17,740 bases of DNA from a bacterium (GCA_025057335.1 JANWXG010000026.1:1-17740); one strand, 5' to 3'. Counted from the stretch's first letter, positions 1-7,110 are shown. A program made the numbers and translations. The notes: a model not told the origin generated them from the sequence alone.

Positions 1-64
1 GCTATGGGCAACAGGGCTAAAGACGTGATGAGTCTCATGGCGCTATCCCGCGATGAGTATCACC

Positions 65-110
65 TGTCATGAGCGCGGCGGAAGGGGTCTCCCCCTCAGT
101 ATGACGGATT
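65..110. repeat. Degenerate MITE-like element, TCAT...ATGA ends
   Basis: It starts with GTCATGAGCG and ends with CTCAGTATGACGGATT, so the ends are imperfect inverted repeats. The right end is nearly the same as the right end of the better preserved element at 489-541 (CTCAGCATGACGGAT). The middle contains GGAAGGGGTCT, matching the GCGAAGAATCT core of the other copies loosely. No coding capacity; presumably a non-autonomous repeat. Confidence 0.5.
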
Positions 111-198
111 TATGATTCCCCACCCTACTGCACTTCACCTCTGAAAAGGATATGACCTTCTGTCTGGAGGAGAGAGGAGGTATCCCCTGAGTCCCTTT

Positions 199-224
199 GT
201 CACTCTGGTCGCAGCGAAGGGTCT
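199..224 (+). repeat. Partial copy of the MITE-like element
   Basis: Positions 199-224 read GTCACTCTGG then TCGCAGCGAAGGGTCT, which aligns with the left half of the element at 489-541 (GTCATTCTGAG then CGGAGCGAAGAATCT) with several substitutions. No matching right end is visible nearby, so this looks like a truncated copy. Confidence 0.45.
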
Positions 225-268
225 TCCCATTGCCTCGCCCCTGGGGAACACGTACCTCGTTACTTCTT

Positions 269-289
269 GCAGGCTCGAGCCTGCACTAC
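269..289 (+). repeat. Palindrome plus CACTAC tag, copy 1
   Basis: A perfect 16-base palindrome, GCAGGCTCGAGCCTGC at 269-284, is followed directly by ACTAC, giving the tag CACTACA. Three further palindromes nearby, with different stem sequences, carry the same CACTAC tag, here in plus orientation. Confidence 0.6.
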
Positions 290-300
290 AAGCGGGGCTG

Positions 301-326
301 TTCGTAGTGGCGCACTTCAGTGCGCC
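301..326 (-). repeat. Palindrome plus CACTAC tag, copy 2 (inverted)
   Basis: GTAGTG (complement of CACTAC) precedes an 8-bp stem, GGCGCACT (309-316) with AGTGCGCC (319-326), separated by only two bases. It is the same layout as copy 1 but in the opposite orientation and with an unrelated stem sequence. Confidence 0.6.
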
Positions 327-344
327 TCCTCTCCCCGTCGCAAC

Positions 345-368
345 GGCTTAGCAGGAGCCTCGCCCTCC
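345..368 (-). repeat. Half copy of the GGAGCCTCGCCCTCC repeat
   Basis: Positions 354-368 read GGAGCCTCGCCCTCC. The complement of this 15-mer occurs exactly within 17341-17364, and a near match lies at 17305-17328. At the right end of the window the two copies form an inverted pair; here only one arm is present. Confidence 0.55.
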
Positions 369-390
369 ATCCCTTCCGTTTGCTAAGAGA

Positions 391-412
391 AAGCACTTAC
401 GTGCTTCACTAC
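391..412 (+). repeat. Palindrome plus CACTAC tag, copy 3
   Basis: AAGCAC (391-396) pairs with GTGCTT (401-406) across TTAC, and CACTAC follows at 407-412. The stem differs from copies 1, 2 and 4 while the tag is conserved. Confidence 0.55.
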
Positions 413-462
413 GAGCTGAAGAGTGCGTCGTGCTCACTCGAGTGCCAAGGCGCGCCATGCTG

Positions 463-485
463 GTAGTGGCGCACGTCAGTGCGCC
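463..485 (-). repeat. Palindrome plus CACTAC tag, copy 4 (inverted)
   Basis: GTAGTG is followed by stem GGCGCAC (468-474), loop GTCA, and GTGCGCC (479-485). It differs from copy 2 mainly at one loop base, so it is its closest relative. The MITE-like element begins only a few bases further on at 489. Confidence 0.6.
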
Positions 486-488
486 CTT

Positions 489-541
489 GTCATTCTGAGC
501 GGAGCGAAGAATCTCCACCCCCTCATCTCAGCATGACGGAT
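489..541. repeat. MITE-like element with terminal inverted repeats
   Basis: The left end GTCATTCTGAG (489-499) and right end CTCAGCATGAC (527-537) are inverted repeats with one mismatch. Between them lies the core CGGAGCGAAGAATCT. Degenerate relatives sit at 65-110 and 199-224. The size and lack of an ORF fit a miniature non-autonomous repeat; no transposase is present in the window. Confidence 0.6.
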
Positions 542-620
542 GTTCTTCCCTGCTACGGCAGGCATGGGGAGGTACTTTCCTCCTTTCCGAGTACTCTCAC
601 ATAACATCGGAAAAATCTCG

Positions 621-643
621 CAAGAGGACGAGCTATCCTCTTG
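621..643. promoter_or_regulatory. Inverted repeat overlapping the RNA promoter's -35 box
   Basis: CAAGAGGA (621-628) and TCCTCTTG (636-643) form a perfect 8-bp inverted repeat around CGAGCTA. Its right arm overlaps the first three bases of the TTGACA box at 641-646. It could be a repressor operator. Alternatively, on the minus strand it is followed by GCGAGATTTTT, so it could be a weak terminator for transcripts leaving aspS. The sequence alone does not decide. Confidence 0.45.
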
Positions 644-669
644 ACAAAGATGTGGAATCGATGTATTGT
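641..669 (+). promoter_or_regulatory. Sigma70-type promoter of the structured RNA
   Basis: A consensus -35 box TTGACA (641-646) is separated by exactly 17 bp from a -10-like TATTGT (664-669). Transcription should begin near 675-677, just ahead of the structured RNA. Confidence 0.7.
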
Positions 670-674
670 ATAGG

Positions 675-882
675 TAGATGAGGACCCGCCCCGGCGTGAA
701 GACCGGGCGACGGAGCCAAGAGGGGGTTTGCCTGCCCGAGCTGAAGTCGAGAGGCGGGAGGTTTCCCGTCCGGCCCAGTTCGGTGCCTGCCCCGCCCTCT
801 CCGGTGTGAAAGCCCCCCGCTTAGGGGTTAGCCGCTGGATCCAGAGCGCGGAGGTCAGGATTCAACCCCCTCTCCGATTTTT
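675..882 (+). ncRNA. Structured RNA of unassigned family, possibly 6S-like
   Basis: A strong promoter is followed by no credible ORF but by much foldable, GC-rich sequence. A 10-bp perfect closing helix pairs 719-728 (AGAGGGGGTT) with 864-873 (AACCCCCTCT), and CGG (711-713) can extend it with CCG (874-876). Inside it, 749-758 (GAGAGGCGGG) pairs with 791-801 across one bulge. There are smaller hairpins near 692-709, 812-828 and 834-849. The 3' closing strand is followed by CCGATTTTT, as at a factor-independent terminator. Length is about 205 nt. I see no tmRNA, RNase P or SRP signature, nor a T-box, SAM or TPP motif. Size and the rod with closing stem fit 6S RNA. From memory, a Bacillus subtilis 6S RNA also lies next to aspS, which is suggestive only. 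That a structured RNA exists is fairly secure; its family is not. Confidence 0.55.
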
Positions 883-2671
883 ATTGCCCCTTTTTGCCCT
901 CAGGATATACCACGCGCAGGTGCAACTCGCGCAATTGCTTCTCGTCGACAGGGGCGGGCGCGCCGAAGAGCAGGTCTTGCCCCGTTGCGGTTTTGGGGAA
1001 GGCAATCACCTCGCGGATGTTTTCATCATCGGTCAGGAACATCACGAGGCGGTCGATTCCAGGCGCGATGCCGCCATGTGGTGGAGCACCGTATTCAAAC
1101 GCTTCCAGCATATGCCCGAAGCGTGCCTGTGTCTCTTCCTCACTGTAATTGAGCAGCTGGAACACCTTTTGCTGGATATCGCGCCGATGAATACGGATGC
1201 TGCCGCTTGCCCACTCCACGCCGTTGCACACCACGTCGTAACAGGAGGCGCGCACGCGCGCGGGGTCGGTGTCCAGCAAAGGGATGTCCTCCGGATGAGG
1301 CATGGTGAAGGGGTGATGCATAGGGTCCCAGCGTCCCTCTTCCTCGTTCCACTCCACCAGCGGAAAGTCCACAATCCAGCAAAACGCCAGCAGGTTGGGG
1401 TCCAGCAGTCCCAATCGTCTGCCGAACTCATTGCGCAGGCGCGACAGCACGTTCGCGACCACTCTCGGCTGGTCGGCGACGATAGCAACCATGTCGCCTT
1501 CCTGTGCCTGCGTTGCCTCCCGAATCGCGTCTAGCTCCTCTGGAGTGAGGAACTTAGCGACAGGTGAACGCACGCCTGTGTCGAGCCACTGGATGGTCGC
1601 CAGCCCCTTCGCGCCGAATCGTCGGGCGAACTCTGTGATGTCGTCGATGTCCTTACGACTGTATTGCGCTCCTCCGGGGATGCGAATGGCTTTCACCTGC
1701 CCACCACTCTCCAGTGCGCTGCGGAACACCTGCGCCTGCGTGCCCGCCAGCGCAGAGGAGAGGTCTACCAGCTCCATCCCGAAGCGCAGGTCGGGCTTAT
1801 CAGTGCCATAGCGCGCCATCGCCTCGTCGTAGGTGAGGCGAGGCCAGGGCTTGATCATGCGCTTGTGAGACACCGACTCCACCACGAAGATGGTCATCTC
1901 CTCGATGAGCTGGAGGATGTCCTCCTGCTCCACGAAGGACATCTCGAGGTCGAGCTGAGTGAACTCGGGCTGGCGGTCGGCGCGAGTGTCCTCGTCGCGA
2001 AAGCACTTGGCGATCTGGTAGTAGCGTTCTACGCCGCCTACCATGAGCAGCTGCTTGAGCTGTTGGGGCGACTGAGGCAGGGCATAAAAGTGCCCTGGGT
2101 ATAGGCGGGAGGGTACCAGATAGTCGCGTGCCCCTTCAGGCGTAGACTTGATGAGGATGGGCGTCTCCACCTCGATAAAACCGCGCTCGTTGAGGAACTG
2201 GCGAATGAGGTTCACTACCTGATGGCGCAGCTGGAGCCGATAGAACATCTCAGGGCGGCGCAGGTCCAAGTAACGGTAGCGCAGACGAAGCGCCTCATCC
2301 ACGTTCAGGTTCTCGTCGGCAATCTGGAACGGCAGCGGGCGACAGGTGTTGAGTACCTCAATGTCGGACGCTAACACCTCGACCTCACCCGTCGCCAGCT
2401 TGGGGTTTTCCAGCCCCTCAGGGCGCCTGCGGACAGTTCCCTCCACTGCCAGCACGTATTCCGAACGCACTGTCTCGGCGACGGCATGCGCCTGCGGGGC
2501 GGTACTGGGGTCAAACACGACTTGCACGATACCGCTACGGTCGCGCAAGTCAATGAAGATAAGCCCACCGTGGTCGCGGCTGCGGTGCACCCAACCGTTC
2601 AAGATGACCTGTCGTCCGATGTGTTCAAGACGCAGAGTTCCGCAAAAGTGCGTGCGCTTCCACCGTTGCAA
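881..2671 (-). CDS. aspS: Aspartyl-tRNA synthetase, probably non-discriminating
   Basis: This enzyme charges tRNA with aspartate in the cytoplasm. The 596 residues match the full-length bacterial type: N-terminal OB-fold anticodon domain (about 1-110, with GWVHRSRDHGGLIFIDLRD), class II motif 2 (FRDEDTRADRQPEFTQLDLE, about 224-243), bacterial insertion domain in the middle, and motif 3 (GGIAPGIDRLVMFL) near the end. The start is TTG at 2671: a stop codon lies two codons upstream in frame and GGGAGGT sits about 8 bases ahead, so no earlier start is possible. His34 (in RDHGG) and Gly86 (in RPEG) correspond to the residues found in non-discriminating AspRS such as that of Pseudomonas, where E. 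coli has Leu and Lys. It may therefore also charge tRNA-Asn, which would require GatCAB elsewhere. The 3' end meets the convergent structured RNA. Confidence 0.97.
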   Translation of the reverse strand: MQRWKRTHFCGTLRLEHIGRQVILNGWVHRSRDHGGLIFIDLRDRSGIVQVVFDPSTAPQAHAVAETVRSEYVLAVEGTVRRRPEGLENPKLATGEVEVLASDIEVLNTCRPLPFQIADENLNVDEALRLRYRYLDLRRPEMFYRLQLRHQVVNLIRQFLNERGFIEVETPILIKSTPEGARDYLVPSRLYPGHFYALPQSPQQLKQLLMVGGVERYYQIAKCFRDEDTRADRQPEFTQLDLEMSFVEQEDILQLIEEMTIFVVESVSHKRMIKPWPRLTYDEAMARYGTDKPDLRFGMELVDLSSALAGTQAQVFRSALESGGQVKAIRIPGGAQYSRKDIDDITEFARRFGAKGLATIQWLDTGVRSPVAKFLTPEELDAIREATQAQEGDMVAIVADQPRVVANVLSRLRNEFGRRLGLLDPNLLAFCWIVDFPLVEWNEEEGRWDPMHHPFTMPHPEDIPLLDTDPARVRASCYDVVCNGVEWASGSIRIHRRDIQQKVFQLLNYSEEETQARFGHMLEAFEYGAPPHGGIAPGIDRLVMFLTDDENIREVIAFPKTATGQDLLFGAPAPVDEKQLRELHLRVVYPEGKKGQ

Positions 2672-2710
2672 CGGCTATTACCTCCCGCCAAAGTAGATTA
2701 GGCAGGTTCT

Positions 2711-2716
2711 ATTATA
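2711..2716 (-). promoter_or_regulatory. -10 box of aspS
   Basis: Read on the minus strand this is a perfect TATAAT, placing transcription start near 2704 and giving a leader of roughly 33 nt before the TTG start. No good -35 box is visible 17 bp upstream. The short leader excludes a T-box riboswitch. Confidence 0.55.
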
Positions 2717-2776
2717 CATCCTTTCGGTATCTACGTCCTCTCACACTGAAAAGGGAACCGTGCCAATCCGGGAACA

Positions 2777-2816
2777 GGCAGTGGGGAGATGGCTATATCG
2801 CGCGCCCCACCTTGCC
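2777..2816. other. Stem-loop between two minus-strand genes
   Basis: GTGGGG (2781-2786) pairs with CCCCAC (2805-2810), and GGCA (2777-2780) pairs with TGCC (2813-2816) around a two-base bulge. It lies downstream of the nuclease-like gene and upstream of the aspS promoter, where a terminator would be expected, but no T-run follows on the minus strand. Otherwise the 2717-2922 gap shows nothing. Confidence 0.3.
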
Positions 2817-2922
2817 TACATAGAAAATCTCCTGCGCGAGGGAGGGCATTGCCACAAAGTATCGGAGGGGAGCAAGGACATCCCTGATGCCCTACGATGA
2901 CAGAAGAGCAGCTCCCCTCCTG

Positions 2923-3756
2923 CTAGAACTCGTAAGAGTAGTACACGGCGACGCCAAGGCGCCGTGCATACTCCTCTGCATCTGGCTCGGAGGTCATATG
3001 TGTCACCAAAACCGGCAGGATGTTCGGATAGACTTCTCGCAGCGACTCGACAGTGCGCTGCAGGAAGCGGTCAACATCTCTCTTGGAGAGCTGCGACTTA
3101 CTCTCGCCGACGATGGTCACCTGCTCGCCATTGCGTTGACCACTGCCAAACAGGTTCACCTCGATGTGCCGACCTGCCCCGTCTTGCACATAGCCTCGCT
3201 TCAGCCGCCCCACAACGCGCACACCGTAGTCGCGCAGCAGCAGCTTGGGCAGCTTCTTGATTGCTTCGTTCTCCAGAACGTATCCGAAAGATTGCGACAA
3301 GCCGCCCACCTGCTTCTGCAAATCTTTCACGGTCAGCGCCAGCTCGCGCAGAGCCTCCTGCGTGAGGCGTACTGTTTCTGCTAGCTCACGGAAGCGTTCG
3401 TCCGTCAACCTGCGATACTCCTGGAACTCTTCGCGCAACTCGCGGAGGCGCTCGTCCGTCAACTTGCGATACTCCTGGAACTCCGCATACATCTGCTGCT
3501 GCGCCTCGCGCAACTCGCGGAAACGCTCGTCGGTCTCGCGCCGATGCGCGGCTATTTGTTCTTCAACGCGCTGCGCCAGATGCTCTTGCGACCGACGCAT
3601 CTCCTCGGCAAACCACTTTAAGGTGCTCTCGATGGCATCTATACGCTGCAGCACCGCGCTTTCATAGACCGACAGAATCACCCGACCTACCTTCTCCGCT
3701 GCTGGCTTGCCTAGTACGGTGCTCAGCTCCTCTACTATCTGAGAAAGATCAATCAT
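2923..3756 (-). CDS. Coiled-coil protein with C-terminal PD-(D/E)XK nuclease-like domain
   Basis: The architecture resembles the DUF3782-type proteins common in thermophiles; function is unknown. Residues 1-40 form a short helical head, about 40-150 a highly charged coiled coil, and 155-277 a globular domain. In the coil, an 18-residue unit (EFQEYRKLTDERLRELRE) is repeated with few changes, and TDERFREL recurs. The globular part has helix LENEAIKKLPKLL, a strand with IEVN (Glu199) and VGESK (Glu218-x-Lys220), which fits the metal-binding core of the PD-(D/E)XK fold. I chose ATG at 3756, with AAGGGGG ahead of it. The upstream ATG at 3780 lies inside the TATAAT promoter box and so is unlikely to be transcribed as a start. 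It stands alone, divergent from the glycoside-hydrolase-like gene. DNA cleavage is inference from fold motifs. Confidence 0.8.
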   Translation of the reverse strand: MIDLSQIVEELSTVLGKPAAEKVGRVILSVYESAVLQRIDAIESTLKWFAEEMRRSQEHLAQRVEEQIAAHRRETDERFRELREAQQQMYAEFQEYRKLTDERLRELREEFQEYRRLTDERFRELAETVRLTQEALRELALTVKDLQKQVGGLSQSFGYVLENEAIKKLPKLLLRDYGVRVVGRLKRGYVQDGAGRHIEVNLFGSGQRNGEQVTIVGESKSQLSKRDVDRFLQRTVESLREVYPNILPVLVTHMTSEPDAEEYARRLGVAVYYSYEF

Positions 3757-3778
3757 GCGCTTTGCCCCCTTCGATACC

Positions 3779-3784
3779 ATTATA
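3779..3784 (-). promoter_or_regulatory. -10 box of the PD-(D/E)XK gene
   Basis: A perfect TATAAT on the minus strand. A transcript would start near 3772, leaving about 16 nt including AAGGGGG before the ATG at 3756. The -35 region is poor. Confidence 0.5.
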
Positions 3785-3935
3785 CCTCTATCTGGTATGC
3801 TGCTCCGCTAGTTCCTCCTTCAGACAGCAAGTTTCGTCTCAGCAGGCGCAGGAGCTGCGTCTATCCAGCACGAAGGGATAGATAGGTTTCACACTGCATC
3901 GTCTACTACAACGGGTTGTCGGGGGAGATGTCGTG

Positions 3936-6900
3936 ATGCGTGCGCTACTGCTAGTGATATGCTCGCTGTGCCTGATGCCTCTGCTCGCAGGGCAAGAGGT
4001 ACGTGGTCCCATAACGATTTATGACACGGTATACGAGCAAGTAGACCCTGGCGCGCCTTTTAACGAAGCGCCTCGCGAAGCGGAGAATTGGCAGCCCCCT
4101 GCTCCCACCTTTCAGGAACGCGCCGCAGGGTTCATCCCTTACACCCGCCCAGAGCCTTTTGACCTCAAACCATGGAGCAAACCGAAGGAGGAGCAGCGGG
4201 TAAAGGAGCTGCGCGTATTTGCAGCGCAAGCGGAAATCACTTGCGCTTGGTTCGCGGTGTATGCACTGGAGCCGCTGGAGCGGTTTCAGGTTACCGTGCA
4301 ACCGGTGCCAGGAATCCGCATCACGCCACTGTACGCACACTATTGGGCGCAACGTACCGATTGGCGCGGACGCACCTACTACATTACGCCCGAACTGTTG
4401 CTGGAGATGCGCGAGGGGCGAGCACAGTTTCCCGCGAGGGGAGGCGTGTTGGAGTGGCGTGACCTGAACGTTCCGCAAGGCGAGACACGCCTCTTCTGGC
4501 TGCAAGTTCGCGTCTCGCCGCAGGTGAAGGCAGGCGATTACGTGGTCCATGTGCGCGTGCAGGCGCAGGGCAAGGCAGTGCTGGCGTTGCCTCTGCGCGT
4601 GCACGTCTACCCCTTCCGCCTACAAAAACCTCAGAACAAGCGATGGCTACTATACAGCGACAGCTGGCGGCTGAGCTACCTGCCTGACGACAGGCTGCTC
4701 GCGCTGATGCGAGAAATTGCTGCTTACGGCATTGACGGCTTCACGGAGTTGCCTTTTGGAGAGCTCGACCTTTCGGAGCTGAAAGAGGGTAGAGTGCGTT
4801 ACAATCCCGCTCCCCTGCTGCGCTGGCATCGGCTGATGCAACAAGCTGGTCTGCGCGGCCCACACACGATAGGAACCTTCATCGAAGATCAGGTGCCAGG
4901 GCGGCTCGGCATCGAGGCAGACGTCAATCGCGAATGGACGCCCCCCGTGCGTGATGCTGTGCGCCTCGTTGCCCGCACGGTGATAGAGACTTTGCGACCA
5001 CACGGTATCGATTGGATGTTCTACGGCTGGGACGAGCCCGGACCAGATACCATCCGCGCGCTGGAGCAGTATCGTACCTGGCGTGAGGCAGGCGCGAATA
5101 CCTACGTCACTTTCTACCAACGGGAAACCTACAATGCAGCGGCGCAGTGGATGACTCATCCCTGCTTTGCTGCTGGACTGGTGGCTTCAGCGCAACTGGC
5201 GTCGTGGGCACGGGAGCAGTGTTTACAGCGCGGTCAACGGTTCTACTGGTACGGTAGCGGCTGCTACCTAGGACAAGAGGGACGCATGTTCCCCAACCGC
5301 TTTCTCGCGGGATGGCTCTTCTGGAAGACACGAGCGGACGGACAGGTGTCGTGGACGTTCGTACGTCCCTTTGAAGACCCCTTCAATGACTTCGATGGGG
5401 CGAATCATAACCCTGTGGAGCCTAAGGACCAATGCACTGTCTACCCCCACTACACACAGCCGGGTGACCTGAATAGCCTCGTGGGCATCATCCCCACCAT
5501 CCAGTGGGAGGCTCTTCGTGAGGGGATTACCGACTATCGATATCTACACACGCTTCGCAACACGGTCGCCTATGCCAAGCGCATGGTGTCTGGACGAACA
5601 GACCGATGGGCGCGGCAGCTGAACCGTCTGGCGCAAGAGTGCGAGCAGACCTTACGCGCACTGGAGGAGAGCGTGCCCTGGCTGGGCGAGGTGGGGCGGA
5701 CAGGTTACAACAACGGCGACCTGCAGGAGACCCGTTTGGTGATAGGTCAGTGTCTGGAGCGGTTGGTTCGGCACCTGCGCGGAGAGAGTTCCCGTGTGAG
5801 TGCGCGAGCGCAGCCCGTTAGGATAGAGGTGCAGCTGGTGGCTCCTGTGTCCTATCCGATTTCGGCACGCTTTCTTCCCGTGCTGACCCTACCACGATGG
5901 GAACGGCCTCCCGCTATTGACGGGCATCTGGATGAGCCACAGTGGCAGACAGCTGCAGTTGCCTCGCCGTTTTATGAAACCGAGTCGAGCGTCCCCGCTC
6001 CCGACGCCCTACGCACAGAAGCGCTGCTCGCGGCGGACGACGAGGCGCTATACATCGGCTTCCGCTGTCGCGCGCCTCGCCCTCAGCTGCTGGTCGCTGA
6101 ACAGACGCGGCGCGACGCCTTCGCCATCTGGCTGGACGAGGGCGTGGAAATCTTCCTCGCTTCACCAGCACAGCCCACAAAATACGCGCACTTCATCCTC
6201 AACCTGAATGGTGCTCTATACGACGAGCTGGGCTTCGACGCCAGCTGGAACACAGAGATACAGTATGCTACGCACACCAGCAGCGAGGGATGGACGCTAG
6301 AAGTGGCTATCCCCTGGCGGTCACTGCCTTTCGCAGTAGACCTCCGTCAGCGGGGACAGCCTCTATTGCGCCTGAACCTTGGTCGCAACCACAAGGAGCG
6401 CGGCAAGGCGCGCACTAGCCACTGGGCGTGGTCGCCCACTTTCGGCTGGTTCCACAACACCGAGCGATTCGGCGTTGCGCTGCTACAGCAGGGTGAAATC
6501 GTAGTGCGCCGCGTCACGCCGCCCAGTTACGTAGACGACCCGCCCTTGCGCATCAGCCTGCGCAACACGGGCACGCAGGCGCAAACAGTGCAGGTGGGCA
6601 CACAATCGGTCGTCCTGCAGGCGGGAGAGGAGAAAGAGGTAACCGTTCCAAGCCGCCGAGAGCCAGGACAACACCTCGCGCGCGTGCCACTGCGGTGGCG
6701 AGGAGGACGGATTGACCTGCAAGTTGCTTATGCCATCTTCGCGCCGCTGCAGCTGGTCAAGCGGGTCGTGGTGGCAGCGGGTGAGCGAGCGGTCAGAATA
6801 CCCGTCGCATGCGCATTTCGTCATCGCGAGGGGAAAAAACTGCAAGTGACCCTTCCAAGTGGCGTGGTGCGGGTTCCCATAACTGTTGAGCGGTTCAGCA

Positions 6901-7007
6901 TACGCTTAGACAGCGTGTCACACTCGCCGTTGCCGCTGTCGTTCTCAGTAGAAGGATATCCGCAGTGGAAAGACTCCCTGAAAGTGCACTTCGCTCTCGC
7001 CCCGTGA
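3936..7007 (+). CDS. Secreted glycoside-hydrolase-like protein, DUF4091 plus CBM9
   Basis: This is probably an exported enzyme acting on plant or microbial polysaccharide; the exact substrate is unknown. It has 1023 residues. A signal peptide covers about 1-20 (hydrophobic core LLLVICSLCLMPLLAG, no lipobox Cys). A beta-sandwich domain (60-215) follows, then a TIM-barrel-like region. Within the barrel, DWMFYGWDEPGPD (359-371) holds acidic residues Asp366 and Glu367, candidate catalytic groups. EALREGITDYRYL (525-537) is the hallmark of DUF4091. A carbohydrate-binding module of family 9 type spans about 655-850, starting with IDGHLDEPQW. The last 170 residues look like Ig-type beta repeats. Start ATG 3936 has GGGGGAG about 8 bases upstream; GTG at 3933 is an in-frame alternative. 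A terminator follows at 7085. DUF4091 proteins are mostly uncharacterised, so hydrolase activity is inference. Confidence 0.85.
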   Translation: MRALLLVICSLCLMPLLAGQEVRGPITIYDTVYEQVDPGAPFNEAPREAENWQPPAPTFQERAAGFIPYTRPEPFDLKPWSKPKEEQRVKELRVFAAQAEITCAWFAVYALEPLERFQVTVQPVPGIRITPLYAHYWAQRTDWRGRTYYITPELLLEMREGRAQFPARGGVLEWRDLNVPQGETRLFWLQVRVSPQVKAGDYVVHVRVQAQGKAVLALPLRVHVYPFRLQKPQNKRWLLYSDSWRLSYLPDDRLLALMREIAAYGIDGFTELPFGELDLSELKEGRVRYNPAPLLRWHRLMQQAGLRGPHTIGTFIEDQVPGRLGIEADVNREWTPPVRDAVRLVARTVIETLRPHGIDWMFYGWDEPGPDTIRALEQYRTWREAGANTYVTFYQRETYNAAAQWMTHPCFAAGLVASAQLASWAREQCLQRGQRFYWYGSGCYLGQEGRMFPNRFLAGWLFWKTRADGQVSWTFVRPFEDPFNDFDGANHNPVEPKDQCTVYPHYTQPGDLNSLVGIIPTIQWEALREGITDYRYLHTLRNTVAYAKRMVSGRTDRWARQLNRLAQECEQTLRALEESVPWLGEVGRTGYNNGDLQETRLVIGQCLERLVRHLRGESSRVSARAQPVRIEVQLVAPVSYPISARFLPVLTLPRWERPPAIDGHLDEPQWQTAAVASPFYETESSVPAPDALRTEALLAADDEALYIGFRCRAPRPQLLVAEQTRRDAFAIWLDEGVEIFLASPAQPTKYAHFILNLNGALYDELGFDASWNTEIQYATHTSSEGWTLEVAIPWRSLPFAVDLRQRGQPLLRLNLGRNHKERGKARTSHWAWSPTFGWFHNTERFGVALLQQGEIVVRRVTPPSYVDDPPLRISLRNTGTQAQTVQVGTQSVVLQAGEEKEVTVPSRREPGQHLARVPLRWRGGRIDLQVAYAIFAPLQLVKRVVVAAGERAVRIPVACAFRHREGKKLQVTLPSGVVRVPITVERFSIRLDSVSHSPLPLSFSVEGYPQWKDSLKVHFALAP

Positions 7008-7084
7008 ACGGAAGGATAGTGCGTTCACGAGGATACCTATCCATTCCTTGCTCCAAGCGGTAACTGGTGGACGGTAAGGAGCAA

Positions 7085-7110
7085 CAATCCGCTGGCACGG
7101 ATTGCTTTTT
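7085..7110 (+). terminator. Factor-independent terminator after the DUF4091 gene
   Basis: CAATCCG (7085-7091) pairs perfectly with CGGATTG (7098-7104) around CTGGCA, followed by CTTTTT. It separates the DUF4091 gene from the pseudopilin unit. Confidence 0.8.

Larger units (their letters stand above)
1..640. other. Gene-free region made of interspersed palindromic elements
   Basis: I find no credible coding region here in either strand. Instead the stretch contains at least eight short palindromic or inverted-repeat elements of three sequence families, listed separately. The parts between the elements (for example 111-198 and 542-620) show nothing I can name. The region ends at the promoter of the structured RNA at 641. 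Confidence 0.7.

Noticed and set aside
269..485. CRISPR array
   Set aside because: The palindromes have different stems, irregular spacing and alternating orientation, with no cas gene.
851..873. tRNA-like or tmRNA 3' end (a TTCAA stretch at 861)
   Set aside because: The bases around it do not form a proper 5-bp T stem, and no acceptor stem or CCA is present.
675..882. Riboswitch or T-box leader
   Set aside because: No gene follows in the plus direction (aspS is convergent), and the T-box AGGGTGG motif and the SAM, TPP, FMN and cobalamin cores are not found.
728..1534. Plus-strand reading frame of 268 codons opposite aspS
   Set aside because: It lies antisense to aspS and across the structured RNA, has no SD, and its protein resembles nothing; a shadow of the high-GC aspS gene.
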